A DNA stretch of 27,662 nucleotides from JBBSBR01 sp038251135 (GCA_038251135.1 JBBSBR010000014.1:1-27662), one strand, 5' to 3'. Shown: positions 1 to 6,313, numbered from the stretch's first letter. The notes: generated by a model not told the origin, from the sequence alone. Numbers and translations are program-made.

Positions 1-59
1 GCCAAGACCGTTGCCGATACGGCTACTGCAATGCCAACTACAGTTTTGTTGAGGGTCAT
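1..59 (-). CDS. 5' end of a probable secreted or membrane-anchored protein (partial)
   Basis: Only the first 19 codons are inside the window. Reading starts at ATG (57-59) and gives MTLNKTVVGIAVAVSATVL: a short positively charged start followed by an Ala/Val-rich hydrophobic stretch, as in a signal peptide or membrane anchor. An AGGAG ribosome binding site lies 8 nt upstream and a promoter-like pair at 101-129 supports the start. The rest of the protein is outside the window, so no function can be given. Confidence 0.6.
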   Translation of the reverse strand, partial: MTLNKTVVGIAVAVSATVL

Positions 60-390
60 GATAAATACTCCTGTTCACCTGCTAAATTGCAGAATCGAGC
101 ATCATATAACATATTTCAACAAAACGCAAGGGTTTTAATTCGAATAGCTAATCAAATTTTCAAAAAATTACCCTTTCAACGGATACGGAAAGTAGTGACT
201 TTTACTTATTTTCAAACCTAAACCTAAACCTACTGGTTTGCATTAACCATAAACGCGTACCTGCAAAACAACAATGTCACCAATATATTAAACACATTCA
301 CCCGATAATTTATTCATCCACACGTATCAAAAAATGGGCGTAATGATTAGAATGATTGTTCACATAGGCTTAATAAGGAGGAGTAACTTT
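60..390. other. AT-rich intergenic region between divergent genes
   Basis: 331 bp between the divergent partial gene and the GlsB-like gene. It is clearly more AT-rich than the flanking coding sequence. Apart from the minus-strand promoter at 101-129 and the ribosome binding site for the plus-strand gene at about 375-383, I see no gene, tRNA or convincing hairpin. A TAGAAT at 349-354 could be a -10 for the plus-strand gene but has no clear -35. Confidence 0.55.
101..129 (-). promoter_or_regulatory. Putative sigma-70 promoter for the gene running off the left edge
   Basis: On the minus strand, TTGCGT (124-129) and TATGAT (101-106) are separated by exactly 17 bp. The -10 matches 5 of 6 consensus bases and the -35 is weaker. 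The expected start of transcription leaves a leader of about 35 nt carrying the AGGAG site of the partial gene. Confidence 0.5.
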
Positions 391-651
391 ATGAACATTC
401 TCGTATGGATTATTTTTGGCGGTCTTGCCGGTTGGATCGCATCAATGATTGCAGGGACCGACGCTAGGCAAGGGCTTTTAATGAATATTGTTGTCGGTAT
501 AGCGGGGGCATTCATAGGCGGATTTATCTTCTCGTTCTTCGGCGCCTCAGGAGTAAGCGGGTTTAATCTTTACAGCTTTATTGTGGCCGTTATCGGCTCG
601 GTAATTTTGCTATGGCTCTACAGCATGATCTCCCATCGCTCTCGGGTGTAG
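391..651 (+). CDS. GlsB/YeaQ/YmgE-family small membrane protein
   Basis: 86 aa and almost wholly hydrophobic, with three membrane segments (about residues 2-22, 30-52 and 60-80) rich in Gly. The pattern GGLAGWIASMIAG, then IVVGIAGAFIGGFIFSFFG, is typical of the GlsB/YeaQ/YmgE (transglycosylase-associated) family, which is stress-linked but biochemically poorly defined. I chose ATG 391 over an ATG 57 nt upstream because an AAGGAGG site (about 376-382) lies at ideal distance. It is followed by a perfect stem-loop at 703-740 and appears monocistronic. Confidence 0.85.
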   Translation: MNILVWIIFGGLAGWIASMIAGTDARQGLLMNIVVGIAGAFIGGFIFSFFGASGVSGFNLYSFIVAVIGSVILLWLYSMISHRSRV

Positions 652-702
652 ATTTGAACTGGTCAGCCTACAATATCGTAAACCCAAAACATCGCACTGT
701 TT

Positions 703-740
703 CCAACGAAAACCCCCGCGTAGGCGGGGGTTTTCGTTGG
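703..740. terminator. Perfect 17-bp stem-loop after the GlsB-like gene
   Basis: CCAACGAAAACCCCCGC (703-719) pairs perfectly with 724-740 around the 4-nt loop GTAG. The A4/T4 runs lie inside the stem, so it could work in both directions, the usual form of a bidirectional terminator. It lies 51 nt after the plus-strand stop at 651. There is no longer T tract outside the stem. Confidence 0.75.
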
Positions 741-863
741 TAGGGGTGGCCAGTATGTGGCTATGCCACCTCCCTGTGGTGCTCGGTGAATATTTGAGCA
801 AGCTCAATATTCACCTGCGCTCCTCGTCCAACGAACTACGTTCGTCTCTGGCCGCAACGCAGC
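741..863. other. Hairpin-rich intergenic stretch with a copy of the tRNA-Trp 3' end
   Basis: Between the stem-loops at 703-740 and 864-899 lie three more inverted repeats. GTGGC/GCCAC occupies 757-769. A 14-bp stem with one bulged T and an AA turn occupies 785-815. ACGAAC/GTTCGT occupies 831-845. The 12 bases AGGGGTGGCCAG at 742-753 recur exactly at 903-914, where they are the 3' acceptor and T-arm side of tRNA-Trp. No plausible protein is encoded. It may be a structured RNA or a hairpin-type repeat cluster; function unknown. Confidence 0.45.
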
Positions 864-899
864 ATATAAAAAGACCCAAAAATATGGGTCTTTTTATAT
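864..899 (-). terminator. Intrinsic terminator abutting tRNA-Trp
   Basis: A 15-bp stem (864-878 with 885-899) closes a 6-nt A/T loop. On the minus strand it ends in a run of five T's followed by ATAT. It starts at the last base of the CCA of tRNA-Trp, so transcription ends immediately after the tRNA. The stem is also a plausible barrier to plus-strand transcription. Confidence 0.75.
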
Positions 900-974
900 G
901 GCAGGGGTGGCCAGACTCGAACTGACGACACGCGGTTTTGGAGACCGCTGCTCTACCAACTGAGCTACACCCCT
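899..974 (-). tRNA. tRNA-Trp (anticodon CCA)
   Basis: Read on the minus strand this is a full cloverleaf. Acceptor AGGGGTG (968-974) pairs with CACCCCT (903-909). The D-arm sequence is GTAGCTCAGTTGGTAGAGC, the anticodon stem is GCGGT/ACCGC with loop CTCCAAA, and the T-loop is TTCGAGT. The anticodon CCA reads UGG. The discriminator is G (902) and the CCA tail (901-899) is encoded. In many bacteria tRNA-Trp sits between rpmG and secE. Here rpmG is upstream but no secE or nusG follows. Confidence 0.95.
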
Positions 975-975
975 A

Positions 976-1213
976 TGAACCAATATATTGTATCTCGTTT
1001 CCGCTTATTAGGCACGCTTCTGGACTTGTCTCTCGGTTGAGTCTGCCTGGGGCGGATGCATAGCGAGGAATCGACGAACCTTACTGCGCTTGAGTGCTCA
1101 GCTGAACGATGATGACCAAGAAGGAGCCGAGCAGATCACCGAGATGTACTTAACGTACGATGTGGTGATTGCACAGGCTCCGCCGAAGATATTCGCGCTC
1201 AGGTGAGCCCGAA
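976..1213. other. Unassigned gap between tRNA-Trp and rpmG
   Basis: 238 bp with no gene I can support. secE and nusG would be expected near here in the ancestral gene order, but no frame gives a SecE-like charged N-terminus plus membrane helix. A plus-strand frame stays open for about 65 codons (about 1010-1206) with a credible amino-acid mix but no ATG near its start and no ribosome binding site. A short minus-strand Arg/Lys-rich frame ends near 1008. Either could be a gene remnant. Confidence 0.35.
987..992 (-). promoter_or_regulatory. Possible -10 box for tRNA-Trp
   Basis: TACAAT on the minus strand, 12 bp before the tRNA 5' end, matches 5 of 6 consensus bases and would start transcription about 6 nt before the tRNA. 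The matching -35 is poor (TGCCTA at 1009-1014), so I am unsure whether this is a separate promoter or whether the tRNA is only read through from rpmG. Confidence 0.35.
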
Positions 1214-1375
1214 CTACTTGGTCTCTTTGTGGGCTACGACTTTTTGCTCATGCTTACAAAACTTGTTGAGCTCGAGGCGGTCGGTCGTATTCTTGGGATT
1301 GCGGTTGGTTGTGTAGTTGCGGTTTTTGCAGCTAGTACACTCCATGGCCACAAACGGACGGTTTCGCTTAGGCAT
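1214..1375 (-). CDS. rpmG: 50S ribosomal protein L33
   Basis: 53 aa, too short for a simple ORF length cut. The start MPKRNRPFVAMECTSCKNRN, then NYTTNRNPKNT and RLELNKFC, is the bacterial L33 pattern, a small zinc-ribbon protein near the 23S E site. Zinc-type L33 has two CxxC pairs. Here the first (Cys13, Cys16) is intact but the second is reduced to Cys40 followed by Lys-His-Glu, so one metal ligand is missing or replaced by His42. The start overlaps the stop of the PspC gene as TAATG, which suggests translational coupling. tRNA-Trp lies downstream on the same strand. Confidence 0.92.
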   Translation of the reverse strand: MPKRNRPFVAMECTSCKNRNYTTNRNPKNTTDRLELNKFCKHEQKVVAHKETK

Positions 1376-1566
1376 TATTGGACTCCTTTAGGGGTAATTG
1401 CGGCACCAACGGCATAAGCCAGAACTCCTGGCAGTACACCGGTCATGATCGTGACAGTGAGAACGATCAAACGTACGACGGTTACGTCGACGTCGAGATA
1501 GTCGGCTATCCCGGAACAGAGTCCGGCGATCTTCTTGTCTTGCTGGTTCAGCACTAAACGTTTCAT
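1375..1566 (-). CDS. PspC-domain small membrane protein
   Basis: 63 aa. KIAGLCSGIADYLDVDVTVV followed by a hydrophobic segment LIVLTVTIMTGVLPGVLAYA is the core PspC domain (a short amphipathic region plus one membrane helix), named after the phage-shock regulator PspC. Single-domain versions are common in small-genome bacteria and their role is unclear. I start at ATG 1566 because the longer frame runs back through tRNA-Thr(GGT). The stop overlaps the rpmG start by one base. It occupies the place that tuf often holds between tRNA-Thr and rpmG. Confidence 0.85.
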   Translation of the reverse strand: MKRLVLNQQDKKIAGLCSGIADYLDVDVTVVRLIVLTVTIMTGVLPGVLAYAVGAAITPKGVQ

Positions 1567-1598
1567 ACGGATCTCGTGATAAAACCTATAAATTTTAA

Positions 1599-1673
<75 letters not shown>

Positions 1674-1692
1674 ACGTAGAAACACCCGTCTA

Positions 1693-1721
1693 TTAATAGC
1701 ACAAAACGCTGGCTTGCGCAA
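1693..1721 (-). promoter_or_regulatory. Putative promoter for tRNA-Thr(GGT)-pspC-rpmG
   Basis: TTGCGC (1716-1721) and TATTAA (1693-1698) on the minus strand are spaced by 17 bp, about 20 bp before the tRNA 5' end. It would drive tRNA-Thr, the PspC gene, rpmG and probably tRNA-Trp as far as the terminator at 864-899. It stands back to back with the promoter of the DUF5684-like gene. Confidence 0.5.
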
Positions 1722-1744
1722 CCTCAAAGAGATCTATGCCCTCC

Positions 1745-1772
1745 TTGATTTCCGCCTGTCCAAAAGTATAAA
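1745..1772 (+). promoter_or_regulatory. Putative promoter of the DUF5684-like membrane gene
   Basis: TTGATT (1745-1750) and TATAAA (1767-1772) with a 16-bp spacer. Transcription would start near 1779, giving a leader of about 40 nt with a GGAG site 8 nt before ATG 1820. Confidence 0.5.
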
Positions 1773-1819
1773 TAAGCATTATCATATTAAAATAATCATT
1801 AAGTATCGGAGATCATTAA

Positions 1820-2317
1820 ATGGATTATGCAACGCCAGTTACAACGTCGGCCAATACCGCCGTTTCCGCGTCGACGTTCTTAATAATTTCTATGTTCTGG
1901 CTGGCAATCGTTATATTTTTCGTCGTCTGTATGTGGAGGATCTTTACCAAGGCCGGAAAACCTGGCTGGGCGTCGATTGTTCCCGTCTATAACTATATAG
2001 TAATGCTCGAGATCGTGGGCCGTCCAATCTGGTGGATCATACTGTTCTTCATACCGCTCGTTAACATTGTTATTTCGATAATTGTCTTCCTCGATTTTGC
2101 GGCGTCATACGGCAAAAGCACCCTTTTTGGCGTGCTTGGGCTGATCTTCTTCCCGTACATCGGCATTCCAATGCTGGCCTTCGGATCGGCCAAATATGTC
2201 GGGCCGGCCGCCTTAGGCGGGCTGGTCTCTGCTACGCCACCGACCTCAACCGCTCCGCCGGTTGCTCCTTCGGCACCGTCCGCTCCAACAGCTCCGACTC
2301 CCCCGCCCGCCGTCTAG
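1820..2317 (+). CDS. DUF5684-like membrane protein with Pro/Ala/Ser tail
   Basis: 165 aa. A first membrane segment (about residues 20-40) is followed by WRIFTKAGKPGWASIVPVYN, then two to three more segments (about 62-95 and 100-125) ending GIPMLAFG. The Lys-Ala-Gly-x-Pro-Gly-Trp-x-x-x-Val-Pro-x-x-Asn motif is the signature of the DUF5684 family of four-helix membrane proteins, function unknown. The last 35 residues are a low-complexity Pro/Ala/Ser/Thr tail that should be disordered. GGAG (1808-1811) precedes ATG 1820. The gene converges on tRNA-Tyr across the terminator at 2336-2365. Confidence 0.8.
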   Translation: MDYATPVTTSANTAVSASTFLIISMFWLAIVIFFVVCMWRIFTKAGKPGWASIVPVYNYIVMLEIVGRPIWWIILFFIPLVNIVISIIVFLDFAASYGKSTLFGVLGLIFFPYIGIPMLAFGSAKYVGPAALGGLVSATPPTSTAPPVAPSAPSAPTAPTPPPAV

Positions 2318-2335
2318 ATATACGAAAAACAAAGA

Positions 2336-2365
2336 TAAAACCCCCGATCGTCATCGGGGGTTTTA
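2336..2365. terminator. Bidirectional terminator between the membrane gene and tRNA-Tyr
   Basis: Perfect 13-bp stem TAAAACCCCCGAT (2336-2348) with 2353-2365 and a 4-nt loop CGTC. The A4/T4 runs flank a C5/G5 core, so it can end transcripts from both sides: the plus-strand gene stopping at 2317 and the minus-strand tRNA-Tyr ending at 2376. Confidence 0.85.
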
Positions 2366-2375
2366 TGATGATTAC

Positions 2376-2461
2376 TGGTGCCGAGTGAGGGATTCGAACC
2401 CCCGAAGGCTAATGCCAGCTGATTTACAGTCAGCCCTCGTTGGCCACTTGAGTAACTCGGC
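2376..2461 (-). tRNA. tRNA-Tyr (anticodon GTA)
   Basis: Minus-strand class II tRNA. Acceptor GCCGAGT (2455-2461) pairs with ACTCGGC (2380-2386). The anticodon stem GCTGA/TCAGC has loop CTGTAAA with anticodon GTA. A long variable arm follows, as expected for bacterial tRNA-Tyr, and the T-loop is TTCGAAT. Discriminator A (2379) and CCA (2378-2376) are encoded. It follows tRNA-Thr(TGT), the order seen in many bacterial Thr-Tyr tRNA clusters upstream of tuf. Confidence 0.95.
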
Positions 2462-2617
2462 GTAATAGTACTTCCATATTCGATACATATCATTGTCATC
2501 GCCTCCTCTCCTCACTTCATGTACTTCTATGTACACTCCGTTCCGTTGCTCGGCGCTTCCGCGATCTGTATCAAATTTGAAAGTCCTAACCTAAATTGCG
2601 AATACGTAATGAAAACC

Positions 2618-2692
2618 TGGAGCCGACGAGAGGAATTGAACCCCCAACCCACGGTTTACAAAACCGTTGCTCTACCATTGAGCTACGTCGGC
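2618..2692 (-). tRNA. tRNA-Thr (anticodon TGT)
   Basis: Minus-strand cloverleaf. Acceptor GCCGACG (2686-2692) pairs with CGTCGGC (2622-2628). The anticodon stem ACGGT/ACCGT carries loop TTTGTAA with anticodon TGT (reads ACA/ACG). The T-loop is TTCAATT. Discriminator T (2621) and CCA (2620-2618) are encoded. It lies 80 nt downstream of the TPR gene on the same strand and may be co-transcribed with it. Confidence 0.95.
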
Positions 2693-2772
2693 AAATGCCG
2701 GAATGAATCGTTAAACCGGAGCTCAGCAGAGCATTTTCAACCTCGTAATGTTACCATTGCAACAGAACTAGT

Positions 2773-3444
2773 TCAAGCCTTTACGCGTGCTTTCGGCAAG
2801 TGCACGCCGATCCAACGGGCTGCTTCAGGATCGGACGGATCGATCTCGTGTATCCGGCGATAGATCCTAGTGGCATCGTTTGTCCGACCAATCTCATCAT
2901 AGGCATCTGCCAGCAACTGCAGCACCTTTTTGCTGCCGTCCAACTCAACCGCCTTTTCCAACGCCGCCACGACCTGGTAATTATTGTGAAGCTTCTTCTG
3001 AGCTTTGCTCATGCCTATGTAGCGTTGGGCGTTCGGCTCCATGGAGATTGACTTCTCGAAGGCTACGATCGACTTCATGTAATTTTTGTTCTCCAGATAT
3101 GCCAAACCAAGGTTCTGCAACGTTATGGCGCTCGGTTTAAGGCGAACCGCAATCTCAAAACACTCAACCGCATCGGCCATGTTCTTCTGGGCATTGTAGA
3201 TGACTCCGAGGTGGCTGTAGGCCGTAATATTTTTGTGATCGACCGCCAAGACCTTAAGATAGGCTTTTTCGGCAGCCAGCCATTTACGCTCGGAATAGAG
3301 CCGGTCGGCGTACTCTACCATTTGGACAAGTTGCTGGGAGACTTGCTTGGGCGCCAGCGATCCGGAAGGTGACTTGGCGCGTAATTGACTGATCTGCTGA
3401 TAAAGGAACACACTCATGATAATGAGCAGTATTACCTCAATCAC
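2773..3444 (-). CDS. Membrane-anchored TPR-repeat protein
   Basis: 223 aa. A short hydrophobic N-terminus (residues 2-15) looks like a membrane anchor, followed by a linker and at least four tetratricopeptide repeats. Examples are AEKAYLKVLAVDHKNITAYS, DAVECFEIAVRLKPSAITLQ and SIVAFEKSISMEPNAQRYIG. TPRs are protein-docking scaffolds; the partner cannot be read from the sequence. The start is GTG with a GGAG site about 9 nt upstream, inside the end of holB. The holB stop lies only 2 nt before it, so this is the last gene of the operon. Confidence 0.85.
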   Translation of the reverse strand: MIEVILLIIMSVFLYQQISQLRAKSPSGSLAPKQVSQQLVQMVEYADRLYSERKWLAAEKAYLKVLAVDHKNITAYSHLGVIYNAQKNMADAVECFEIAVRLKPSAITLQNLGLAYLENKNYMKSIVAFEKSISMEPNAQRYIGMSKAQKKLHNNYQVVAALEKAVELDGSKKVLQLLADAYDEIGRTNDATRIYRRIHEIDPSDPEAARWIGVHLPKARVKA

Positions 3445-3446
3445 CG

Positions 3447-4331
3447 CTACAACTCCACCGCGAGACGCTCTAGTGCTACCCGATTGCCCACATTGGCATC
3501 TGTTTGCAGGTAGTAGGTCTTAAGCGCCTCCAGCCGCTGGGCGGTAACCTCGAGCGAAGCGCGATCGGCCTGCATGTCGGCACCGATCAGCACCTGAAGA
3601 CTCCGCATTACCACATTTACGTCTGCTTTGGCGTCGACCGTTTGTTTGATCCACATCAAACGGGTGAAGATATCGCCGCCAAGCAACTTCTTGGCGCTCA
3701 TGAGCGCTGAACTGTCGTCGTTCAGATCATCCAGCCGCATGGCCGCAATGGCCAGCCCCGGCAGGCCCATACCCAGCTCGGCGAGCTCATGGGCGACGTC
3801 CGGCAATTGCTGATAGCGCGATACCAGATATTCAGATATGTCGTCTGACACAAGAGGTGAAAAATACACCCGGCCAAGACGGGACTGTACCGTCGGCAAG
3901 AGGCTGTCTAACATCGGCGTCACTAATAAGAAACGGGTACGTTGCGGTGGTTCCTCGAGCAGTTTAAGCAACGCATTTTGAGCCGGATGCGTTAGTTCAT
4001 GCGCCTGATCGACAATTACTATCCGGGTAGTACCGGCGCCGTAGGCGCTTAAAGCCAGGGTCTTCGACAGATTGCGCACCTGCTCGACCGTAATACTAAT
4101 TTTTTCCTCAGGTTTTAGAATGATCAGGTCGGGAAAATTACCGGCTCTAAATTGCAAGCAATGCGCACAGGCCCGAGAATCCGTGTCGCCAAGGCAATTG
4201 AGCTGCCGGGCAAACTCAACGGCTGCCGTAAACTTACCGACGGACCTGGGGCCAAAGAAAACATACCCGCCGGGATTGGCTTGAGCAACCTCGAGCTGAT
4301 GCTGCGTGGTTGGGTGGAGTAATGGCTTCAT
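3447..4331 (-). CDS. holB: DNA polymerase III subunit delta' (HolB), clamp-loader ATPase family
   Basis: 294 aa. The start MKPLLHPTTQ is followed by a P-loop-like GPRSVGKFT (residues 27-35), a zinc module with Cys46, Cys55 and Cys58 and then PDLIILKP, the Walker B-like region VDQAHELTHPAQNALLKLLE (from 108) and EEPP. This is the delta-prime/gamma clamp-loader fold that loads the sliding clamp in replication. The sensor/arginine-finger motif reads Ser-Arg-Leu (150-152) where SRC is usual. Only three Cys ligands are evident. I reject a longer start that would overlap the pseudouridine synthase. The stop of that gene lies 4 nt upstream. Confidence 0.88.
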   Translation of the reverse strand: MKPLLHPTTQHQLEVAQANPGGYVFFGPRSVGKFTAAVEFARQLNCLGDTDSRACAHCLQFRAGNFPDLIILKPEEKISITVEQVRNLSKTLALSAYGAGTTRIVIVDQAHELTHPAQNALLKLLEEPPQRTRFLLVTPMLDSLLPTVQSRLGRVYFSPLVSDDISEYLVSRYQQLPDVAHELAELGMGLPGLAIAAMRLDDLNDDSSALMSAKKLLGGDIFTRLMWIKQTVDAKADVNVVMRSLQVLIGADMQADRASLEVTAQRLEALKTYYLQTDANVGNRVALERLAVEL

Positions 4332-4335
4332 GATG

Positions 4336-5229
4336 TTAGTATATCGCGTTTTGGAGTTCTTCGAGAATACTTTGCAGGTCAGTAGGCAGAGGTACCTCGA
4401 TATCGATCGGTTTGCCGCTGGGCGAAACAAAACTCAGCGCTGCAGCATGCAAAAATTGCCTCGTCAAACCCAGCGGACGTTTCTTGGGACCGTAAACGAT
4501 ATCCCCCGCTACGGCGTGGCCGAGCGCTGCAAAATGAACCCTCAGCTGATGCGTCCGACCGGTCTCGGGCCGCGCCTCGACATAACTGTAACCCGGGAAT
4601 TCGAGGAGCTTCTCGTAACGGGTCACGGCCATTTTGCCGCTCGGACTCACATGGCGGCGGGTAGGATACGCCGGATCTCGATCGAGCGGGAGTCGAATGA
4701 CCGCCTTGTCGGGTGAGATATGGCCGATCAGCAGAGCCAAATAGGTCTTATTGACGCGGCGCAATTTCCATTCGGCTTGGAGTGTCTCTTTGGCCGCCGC
4801 AGATTTGGCAATCACCAACAAACCCGATGTTTCACGGTCCAGACGGTGAACAATCCCCGCCCGCTCAGGATCGGTGTCGGTCGTTATTGTTCGGGCGAAA
4901 TCGGCCACCGTCGGCTCCAGTCGGCGTCCGTTACCGGCATGAACGGCGATGCCGGCCGGTTTATTTACAATTACCAGATCGTCGTCCTCGTATACCACCG
5001 GTAAATCGACTGCTGGACGCTCAGGATCAACCGAAGTATCAGGCAGAACTTGCACGATATCGGTCGGCACGAGTATATAGCTGGCCCGCTCATGTACTCC
5101 ATTCACCGCGATAAGTCCCGACTTGATCGAACGCTGAACAGCGGTTCGCGAGACGCCCAGTTTGTGGGCCAGAAACACGTCGAGCCGCCCGTGAGCAGCT
5201 CCCTCTCCAAACTTAAACGTCTTGCTCAA
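4336..5229 (-). CDS. rluD: RluA/RluD-family 23S rRNA pseudouridine synthase
   Basis: 297 aa. An N-terminal S4 RNA-binding domain (about residues 14-60, with GRLDVFLAHKLGVSRT) precedes the catalytic domain. The hallmark HRLDRETSGLLVIAKS (about 127-142) contains the catalytic Asp, and PETGRTHQLRVHFAALGHAV completes the RluA motif set. S4 plus catalytic domain fits RluD (helix 69 of 23S rRNA), but RluC-type specificity cannot be excluded. The start is TTG and shares 4 nt (TTGA) with the stop of the channel gene, implying coupled translation. Confidence 0.88.
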   Translation of the reverse strand: MSKTFKFGEGAAHGRLDVFLAHKLGVSRTAVQRSIKSGLIAVNGVHERASYILVPTDIVQVLPDTSVDPERPAVDLPVVYEDDDLVIVNKPAGIAVHAGNGRRLEPTVADFARTITTDTDPERAGIVHRLDRETSGLLVIAKSAAAKETLQAEWKLRRVNKTYLALLIGHISPDKAVIRLPLDRDPAYPTRRHVSPSGKMAVTRYEKLLEFPGYSYVEARPETGRTHQLRVHFAALGHAVAGDIVYGPKKRPLGLTRQFLHAAALSFVSPSGKPIDIEVPLPTDLQSILEELQNAIY

Positions 5230-6221
5230 CGAATAAGCACCGAGGCGTTCGTGAGGTCGTGCTTCGCTCCCAGAATAATGAGCCGGTCGCCGGGGTATAT
5301 AACTTCTTGGCCGGTCGGGCGAACACGGCTGGTGCCGTCAGCACCGTTAATCGCGATGACCGTGGCGCCGATCTCGCCCTCAGCCAGCGATTTACCTAGA
5401 CGTTTCCCGGCAAGAGGCGACTTATCACCCACCACCATCTCTTCGACCTCCAGATCGGACGTACCATTTTTGCCCGACACAATATCGATATAATCGACCA
5501 CGTTAGGGCGCAGAGCCATCGATGCCATGTGATAGCCGCCGATCTGATACGGCATCGCCACGCGGTCGGCTCCGGCGCGCTTGAGCTTCAGTTCATTCTC
5601 CGGTCGGTTGGCACGGGCTACAATCAGCAAGTCCGGGCGGATCGAGCGCGCGGCCAGCGTAATAAAGAGGTTGAGCGAATCCTCACCAAGACCGGCGACC
5701 AGTCCTATTGCCTTATCGATGCCGGCTTGGTGCAGAGCGGCCTCGTCGGTACTATCGAGGGCAAGGGCCAAATAACCGTGAGCCAATGCGTCATCAACCT
5801 TGGATTTATCCCTGTCTAAAGCCACAAACTGAACACCTTCATTATGGAGTTCATGGGCGACCTGCGACCCGACACGGCCCAGACCGCAGACGATGTAATG
5901 ATCTTTGAGTTTTTCGACACGAGCATTCACGCGCAACCGCCGTACATTATCACTTAGACCCATCATATATTCCGCAAACCACTTAAGCAAATACGCAATC
6001 AAGGCGAAGCTCGAGAGGATCAAAATCAAGACGACTGCCCGCGAGCCGGTATCGGTAAAATTATTGTGATCAAAGTGGGTCAACAGGATCAACGATGAGG
6101 CGTAGAGCGCCTCGGACGTACTGATGTGGGCAAAGTAGCTAAACGCCACCGTTGCGCCCAGAAGCAGCAACAGTGCAATAAGTATGATGCGTCGTACGGT
6201 TTGACCGTTATATTGATCCAT
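5226..6221 (-). CDS. Ion-channel-like protein with RCK (TrkA-N/TrkA-C) domains and an altered filter
   Basis: 331 aa. Two membrane helices (about residues 10-31 and 62-84) flank a pore-helix-like segment. A TrkA-N/RCK Rossmann domain begins at YIVCGLGRVGSQVAHEL (109-125), and a TrkA-C domain (about 255-331) includes SPLAGKRLGKSLAEGEIGAT and a terminal GDRLIILG stretch. The architecture is that of MthK-like RCK potassium channels. However, the position of the TVGYGD selectivity filter reads THFDHN (48-53), so normal K+ selectivity is unlikely. A perfect TATAAT lies 6 nt before ATG 6221. It is the first gene of the rluD-holB-TPR operon. Confidence 0.82.
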   Translation of the reverse strand: MDQYNGQTVRRIILIALLLLLGATVAFSYFAHISTSEALYASSLILLTHFDHNNFTDTGSRAVVLILILSSFALIAYLLKWFAEYMMGLSDNVRRLRVNARVEKLKDHYIVCGLGRVGSQVAHELHNEGVQFVALDRDKSKVDDALAHGYLALALDSTDEAALHQAGIDKAIGLVAGLGEDSLNLFITLAARSIRPDLLIVARANRPENELKLKRAGADRVAMPYQIGGYHMASMALRPNVVDYIDIVSGKNGTSDLEVEEMVVGDKSPLAGKRLGKSLAEGEIGATVIAINGADGTSRVRPTGQEVIYPGDRLIILGAKHDLTNASVLIR

Positions 6222-6227
6222 AATCTC

Positions 6228-6233
6228 ATTATA
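6228..6233 (-). promoter_or_regulatory. -10 box for the channel-rluD-holB-TPR operon
   Basis: A perfect TATAAT on the minus strand, only 6 nt before ATG 6221. Transcription would begin at or next to the start codon, so the mRNA would be leaderless; no Shine-Dalgarno sequence is present. The -35 region at 17 bp (about CTCGCA/TCGCAC) is weak. Confidence 0.6.
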
Positions 6234-6280
6234 ACTCGCTTATGCTACGAGTGCGAGATGGGTCTGCGCAGACATGCATA

Positions 6281-6313
6281 GGGGCGGAGGGACCGTTGCG
6301 GTCCCTCCGCCCC
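6281..6313 (-). terminator. GC-rich stem-loop after the WhiB-domain gene
   Basis: A 14-bp perfect stem GGGGCGGAGGGACC (6281-6294) with 6300-6313 and a 5-nt loop, starting 7 nt after the stop codon of the WhiB-domain gene. No T tract follows on either strand, so it may act as an mRNA 3' end stabiliser or as a non-canonical terminator before the next promoter at 6228. Confidence 0.6.

Noticed and set aside
610..807. Minus-strand 65-codon frame
   Set aside because: It is formed by translation through the palindrome at 703-740 and overlaps the end of the GlsB-like gene.
976..1213. Possible secE downstream of rpmG
   Set aside because: No frame gives the conserved charged segment and membrane helix. 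A short hydrophobic minus-strand frame of 22 codons lacks a start.
2314..2499. Minus-strand 61-codon frame with a GGAGAGGAGG sequence just before its ATG
   Set aside because: The frame runs through the whole of tRNA-Tyr and its terminator, and the spacing between the purine-rich sequence and the ATG is only about 2 nt. It is probably chance upstream of the tRNA.
4306..4716. Plus-strand 136-codon frame
   Set aside because: It is antisense to the 3' end of the pseudouridine synthase gene and has no ribosome binding site.
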